The notes under the pieces are model-generated. The model had not been told where the DNA came from, did not search any database, and was given only the letters and a program-made list of their open reading frames with translations. Shown in pieces: positions 40,612 to 44,600 of a stretch of 44,600 bases of DNA. The number at the start of each line of letters is the position of its first letter. Position 1 is the first letter of the stretch. Both the position numbers and the translations under genes were made by a program. The stretch comes from UBA4717 sp045580165 (GTDB lineage Bacteria > Bacillota > Clostridia > Oscillospirales > CAG-272), in NCBI GenBank assembly GCA_045580165.1, contig JAZNNG010000078.1:1-44600 (forward strand), in the 5' to 3' direction.

Positions 40612-41454
40612 ATGGCAAAAATTGCAGTTATAGGAATTTGCGGACGCTCGGTGTTTATGCCCGTTGACCATTTCCACAACCCGGGAGAAACAGTGGTTGC
40701 CAACGACCTCGCGTACGAGCTTGGCGGTAAGGGCTTCAATCAGGCAATAGCCGCCGCACGAATGGGAGCAGAGGTATCCTTTCTTGCGGCTATGGGTGAC
40801 GATGAGATCACCGACGAGTGTGAAGCGGTGCTTGCAGTAGACGGTATCAAGTCTTACGTTATCCGCAAGGCAGGTCAAAAGAGCGCGATAGCATTCATCC
40901 TCACCGACAAGGACGGTGACAACAGGGTGACCGAGTACGAGGACGCAAAGCTCTCGGTCGAGGATGTTCTTACATACGAAAAAGAGATCAGCGAGTCTGA
41001 AATTCTGATGATACAGAACGAAGTTCCCGAGGAGGTAAACGTAAAGGCTCTTGAGATTGCAGAGAAGCACGGAGTCAAGGTAATATACAACCCCGCACCT
41101 GCAAGAGAGCAAAAGAGCACGAAAAGCTTCCGTTACTATCTCGGCACACCAAACGAGCACGAACGCGCCTTTTGTAACGAGAGCTGCTTTGATAACTATA
41201 TCGTAACACTCGGCAAAAAGGGATGTATTATCAACGGTCAAACCGAAATTCCCGCTATTGATGTAAAAGCCGTTGACACGACGGGCGCAGGCGACACCTT
41301 CAACGGTTATCTCGCCGCATGCTTACTCGAGGGAATGCCCATAGAGCTTGCCGCAAGGTACGCGGTTGCGGCATCCGGCTTAAGTGTTACTAAAAAGTAC
41401 GTCGTAGGGGCAATTCCCCACAGAGAAGAAGTAGAAAAAATATTGAATAAATAA
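40612..41454 (+). CDS. PfkB-family carbohydrate kinase (ribokinase-like)
   Basis: 280 residues. N-terminal PfkB signature G-G-K-G-F-N-Q-A near 39-46 and C-terminal D-T-T-G-A-G-D-T-F near 222-230 with the catalytic Asp (second D). Phosphorylates a free sugar or nucleoside-like compound with ATP. Sugar not known; partner of the SIS protein in the same operon. Confidence 0.9.
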   Translation: MAKIAVIGICGRSVFMPVDHFHNPGETVVANDLAYELGGKGFNQAIAAARMGAEVSFLAAMGDDEITDECEAVLAVDGIKSYVIRKAGQKSAIAFILTDKDGDNRVTEYEDAKLSVEDVLTYEKEISESEILMIQNEVPEEVNVKALEIAEKHGVKVIYNPAPAREQKSTKSFRYYLGTPNEHERAFCNESCFDNYIVTLGKKGCIINGQTEIPAIDVKAVDTTGAGDTFNGYLAACLLEGMPIELAARYAVAASGLSVTKKYVVGAIPHREEVEKILNK

Positions 41455-41466
41455 AAGGAGCATACT

Positions 41467-42498
41467 ATGGCAATCAAGCACACGGCGGTCAGCTACTACG
41501 GACTCAATTACGTAGAGCACGCAAAAAAAGACTTTGAAGAAATGAAGGAGCACGGATGTGACACGGTTATCCTGGCTATAACCGAGTTTGATATGGACTT
41601 CTGGTTTCCGAATATCAACAACATCGTAAAGTGCGCCCACGAGCTCGGACTCAGAGTAATTGCGGATACCTGGGGTATCGGAAAATACTTCGGCGGTGAG
41701 CAGGTAAGCCTGTTTTTGCAGAACAACATCCATCACAGACAGGTGTCTGCTTATACGGGAGAGGTTCTTCCCGCTGCTTGCTTTAACACTAATTCGTTCA
41801 GAGATTACTTCAAGAGGATATGCGTAAAGCTTGCCCGTGAGACAGAGGTGGACGGCTTTTTCTGGGACGAGCCGCACTACGCATACCCTAAGTCCTACGC
41901 CTCCATTACGGGCGGCGCCGGTGACGATTGGGCGTGCAGATGTCCCGAGGGTATGAAGAAATTTGAGGAATACTACGGCTACGAAATGCCTAAGTTTATG
42001 AACGATGACGTTAAGCAGTTCAGATGGAGAGAAGCACTTTATACACTCTCCGACACCTCAAAGACTCTCAAGGAAATAAACCCGGAGCTTGAGATCACCT
42101 GTTGCGTACACGCAACTCTCAATTCCTACTACGTAACCGAGCTTCGCGGCTACGATAACTGGGATATGGTAGCGTCTTGCCCTTATTTCGATGTGTTCTC
42201 AACTACCATTATAAACTGGGAGCTTCCCGAAAGCTTCTTCAGAGAGATAACAGAGCGCACGGTAGCTATGGCTAAGAAGTACGGAAAACAGTCAGAGCGT
42301 TGGCTTATGGGCTACAACAAGCGTCCCAAGGACTTCAAGCAGATCGACGAAGTTGTTGATATGTACGAATCCCTTGGTGTAGACAGACTTGCAACCTGGA
42401 CCTACAGAGGCGGATACGGTACGAGCGTTGCCGCAAAGGACGCGCTTGAGCTTTGGGACAATATTGGCAGAAACTACAAAAGAGTACTTAAAAAATAA
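41467..42498 (+). CDS. Putative TIM-barrel glycosidase, family not recognised
   Basis: 343 residues without signal peptide. Repeated beta-strand ends and D-G-F-F-W-D134-E135-P-H suggest a TIM barrel with an acidic pair at the end of a strand, like glycosidases and DUF-type sugar-binding barrels. Other features: D-F-W-F-P near 38, V-I-A-D-T-W-G near 60, W-T-Y-R-G-G-Y-G near 320. I do not recognise the family and do not assign activity. Same operon, 12 bases after the kinase. Confidence 0.65.
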   Translation: MAIKHTAVSYYGLNYVEHAKKDFEEMKEHGCDTVILAITEFDMDFWFPNINNIVKCAHELGLRVIADTWGIGKYFGGEQVSLFLQNNIHHRQVSAYTGEVLPAACFNTNSFRDYFKRICVKLARETEVDGFFWDEPHYAYPKSYASITGGAGDDWACRCPEGMKKFEEYYGYEMPKFMNDDVKQFRWREALYTLSDTSKTLKEINPELEITCCVHATLNSYYVTELRGYDNWDMVASCPYFDVFSTTIINWELPESFFREITERTVAMAKKYGKQSERWLMGYNKRPKDFKQIDEVVDMYESLGVDRLATWTYRGGYGTSVAAKDALELWDNIGRNYKRVLKK

Positions 42499-42520
42499 TT
42501 ACATAAAAGGAGAACATAAA

Positions 42521-43882
42521 ATGAAAAAGCACGAGCTTCTTAACAAATTACTCATCGAGCCCAAGGAGTTTACACTCAAGGGCGGTGTTTACAAGCACAA
42601 CAAGGCGGCAGTGGTCAAGACCAATGCCGATGAAACCGATTTTTCCTTTCTTCTTGAGCTTGCAGGCTTTGAAAACAAGGCGGAAACAGTGGTTTTCGAC
42701 GGTGTCAAAGATGCGTATATCCTTTCTATCGGAAATAATGCTATTCCCGAAAAGCTCCCCGAGTTTGTAAATGACGAAGAATATACTATGGATATCTCCG
42801 AGTCTGATATACTCATTATTGCAAAGACAGTTGACGGTATGCTTCTTGCGCTTAAGACGTTTATCAGAATTTCCGAGGAGCTTGACGAAATTCCTCAGAT
42901 GACTATGAGAGATTATCCTAACATTCCGTTCAGATCGGTTCACGTATGTATTTTCAGACCCGATGACGGAACAGAAAAGGAAGAGAGCCATCCCGAATAT
43001 ATCAAGAAGATGATGAAGACCGCCGCTATCTGCGGATACAATCATGTTTTCGTTGAGTTCTGGGGAATGTTCCCGTACAGCCTCGATTACGCACATTGGC
43101 CGAATGCATATTCCAAGGAAGAAATACTTGATCTTGTAAGCTTTGCTATCGATAAGCTTCACATCATTCCCATCCCTCAGCAGAATCTCACCTCGCACGC
43201 AGGCTGGAGCAGAATTATCTCGAGAAAGCATACGGTACTCGACCAAAGACCCGATCTCGAGGATATGTATATTCCGGGCGGCTGGTGCTTTGCGACTGAA
43301 AACCCCAAGACCAAGGAATTTATCAAGCTTCTTATAGACGAGCTTCTTGAAACCTTCAGAAATCCCCCCTATCTCCATACGGGATGCGATAAAGCGTTTG
43401 GCTTTGGCTCGACCGAAGAAGACAGAACCCAGAGCGCCGACGTGCTTTTGGCAAAGCATCTCTCGTTCCTCAACACATACCTTTCCGAGAGAAACGTAAG
43501 AATGCTTATGTGGGCAGATATGCTTTATTCATCTATGGACGCGCTCTATTGGAAGTGTAACGAAAGCATAGTTGACGCGCTCCCGAAGAACATCCTTATC
43601 AATATCTGGACACACAACAACCCCGGTAAGAAGTGGCAGGATGCTGCATTCTTCGAAAGCAAGGGGTTTGAGACCGTTTACTCTCCGTTTATTAATGAGG
43701 AGAGCATTGAGAGTATGGTTGACGTATGTTACAACAGAAAGAGCCACGGTATGGTTCAGACAACATGGCATAAACCTCAGACCGCAGTACCGTTTGTAAT
43801 CCTTTCGGGAGCGCTTCAGTGGTGCGGAAAGAGGCCCGAAAGAGCACTTATAGAAAACTTTGCCGCTAAGTGGTACAAATAA
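42521..43882 (+). CDS. GH20-like protein with altered catalytic pair
   Basis: 453 residues from ATG 42521, with ribosome site AAAGGAGA. The N-terminal part (about 1-125) resembles the GH20b domain of hexosaminidases; the barrel from about 130 begins with M-R-D-Y-P-N-I-P-F-R. The GH20 site H-x-G-x-D-E is represented by H286-T-G-C-D290-K291, so the Asp is kept but the acid/base Glu is a Lys. W-A-D-M near 330 and W-T-H near 365 are also as in GH20. The protein may be an altered-mechanism or binding enzyme, or the true acid lies elsewhere. Cytoplasmic; probably acts on a small glycan in the same pathway. Confidence 0.75.
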   Translation: MKKHELLNKLLIEPKEFTLKGGVYKHNKAAVVKTNADETDFSFLLELAGFENKAETVVFDGVKDAYILSIGNNAIPEKLPEFVNDEEYTMDISESDILIIAKTVDGMLLALKTFIRISEELDEIPQMTMRDYPNIPFRSVHVCIFRPDDGTEKEESHPEYIKKMMKTAAICGYNHVFVEFWGMFPYSLDYAHWPNAYSKEEILDLVSFAIDKLHIIPIPQQNLTSHAGWSRIISRKHTVLDQRPDLEDMYIPGGWCFATENPKTKEFIKLLIDELLETFRNPPYLHTGCDKAFGFGSTEEDRTQSADVLLAKHLSFLNTYLSERNVRMLMWADMLYSSMDALYWKCNESIVDALPKNILINIWTHNNPGKKWQDAAFFESKGFETVYSPFINEESIESMVDVCYNRKSHGMVQTTWHKPQTAVPFVILSGALQWCGKRPERALIENFAAKWYK

Positions 43883-43893
43883 GGAGAGAATAT

Positions 43894-44600
43894 ATGGATA
43901 AGAGCAAGGTATATATACCTGAAAGATTTAAGGATCACCCCATATTTAATGAGCTTATTTGCGGAACAAACTTCGGTTTTATGGCGAAGCGAGGTTACTA
44001 TAATCGCCCCGAGGTAAAGAATCAGCCCGAGCTTATGCGTCAGGCGGGAATCAACTGGACTACACTCAATATGAATTTCTGTCAGACTAACTACTATTCT
44101 ACAAACGTATTTCTTGACTTTGAATATTCCACAGGCGAGCTTGAGCTTGCGGATACTGTAAAAAGACTTCACGATAACGGAATTAGAGTGCTTTTCAAAC
44201 CCTGCCTTACACCTCTTGACGGAGCTTGGATGGGAATGGTAAAATTTCCGAACACCGCAGACCTCAAGCAGATAGCGGGAGTAGAGAACGATTATTGGGG
44301 CAAATGGTTCCATTCGTTTACCGAAGCTTCAAAGTACTTTGCTGATTTTGCGGAGCGAACGGGAATTGATGCTATGATAATCGGCGCAGAGTACTACGGT
44401 ACCGAGGGTCAGAGTGAATCTTGGTCAAAGGTCATTGAGGAAATAAGAAAGCTTTATTCCAATCCGATTACATACGAGTTTACCTGTGCTTCAAGAAAAG
44501 CATATGACCTCAAGTGGATGAATGCGGTAGATTTCCTTAGCTACAGCTATTATCCTCCGGCTTGCGCACCTAATATTGAAGGTGAGCTTGACCCGCTTTC
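43894..44600 (+). CDS. GH113-like glycosidase, partial at the window end
   Basis: The frame from ATG 43894 (ribosome site AAGGAGAG, 11 bases after the GH20-like gene) stays open to the last base, 235 residues visible. A TIM-barrel pattern is seen: L-I-C-G-T-N-F-G-F near 20, F-K-P-C-L-T-P near 105, W-F-H-S-F near 137, then I-G-A-E166-Y-Y-G-T-E, where Glu166 would be the acid/base of GH113-type beta-mannanases, and I-T-Y-E-F near 192. The family is assigned by pattern memory. The gene continues outside. Confidence 0.6.
   Translation, partial: MDKSKVYIPERFKDHPIFNELICGTNFGFMAKRGYYNRPEVKNQPELMRQAGINWTTLNMNFCQTNYYSTNVFLDFEYSTGELELADTVKRLHDNGIRVLFKPCLTPLDGAWMGMVKFPNTADLKQIAGVENDYWGKWFHSFTEASKYFADFAERTGIDAMIIGAEYYGTEGQSESWSKVIEEIRKLYSNPITYEFTCASRKAYDLKWMNAVDFLSYSYYPPACAPNIEGELDPL

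Noticed and set aside
1..44600. rRNA and tRNA genes, CRISPR arrays, IS elements with inverted ends
   Set aside because: None was seen on either strand; no regularly spaced repeats other than the three operator-like sites at 30910-30983.

Overview
The window looks like chromosome of a spore-forming member of the Clostridia (Firmicutes). The evidence is a complete spoIVA, a cotJC-type manganese catalase, SLH-domain surface protein, ArsR-controlled metal ATPase, strong AGGAGG ribosome sites and many TTGACA-17-TATAAT promoters. No rRNA, tRNA or CRISPR array was found, so the genus cannot be named.

Positions 1-7117 are the right-hand part of an integrated mobile element whose left end lies outside the window. 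It holds the C-terminus of a Mob/Pre-type relaxase, a membrane-anchored SGNH hydrolase, a type II restriction-modification pair (HTH-methyltransferase and MvaI/BcnI-like endonuclease, convergent), a small unknown protein and a large serine recombinase at the border. The DNA beyond the border is the last 143 codons of a manganese catalase (cotJC), so the element interrupts a spore-coat gene inside its metal-binding region.

Positions 7600-16700 are ordinary chromosome. They hold a leftward operon (EamA transporter, cytidine deaminase, rhodanese lipoprotein, Spx/ArsC-like protein, frameshifted PD-(D/E)XK nuclease), an SLH surface protein, an arsR-HMA-P-type ATPase metal operon, spoIVA, and a small AT-rich locus with a Cys-rich 47-residue protein divergent from an XRE regulator and an XRE remnant.

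Positions 16700-29600 are metabolic and housekeeping genes: SGNH hydrolase, a malate dehydrogenase/malic enzyme/AI-2E-type operon, glutamate dehydrogenase, a beta-lactamase-family remnant, an m5U RNA methyltransferase fused to an ASCH domain, a CrtO-like acyltransferase, an NSS symporter, a FlaA1/CapD-type sugar dehydratase and a FabG-like reductase.

Positions 29600-32000 contain the most interesting unit: a Y-family DNA polymerase facing an XRE repressor plus ImmA/IrrE-type metalloprotease. They share a control region with two consensus promoters pointing at each other and three related 17-bp operator-like sites. This resembles the ImmR/ImmA and DdrO/PprI (IrrE) protease-repressor switches and suggests LexA-independent control of a mutagenic polymerase. 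Positions 32000-44600 hold a MATE transporter, a GH3 glycosidase, a solitary MmeI-like type IIL restriction-modification enzyme, and an AraC regulator divergent from a five-gene carbohydrate operon (SIS isomerase, PfkB kinase, three glycosidase-like TIM barrels) that runs off the right end.
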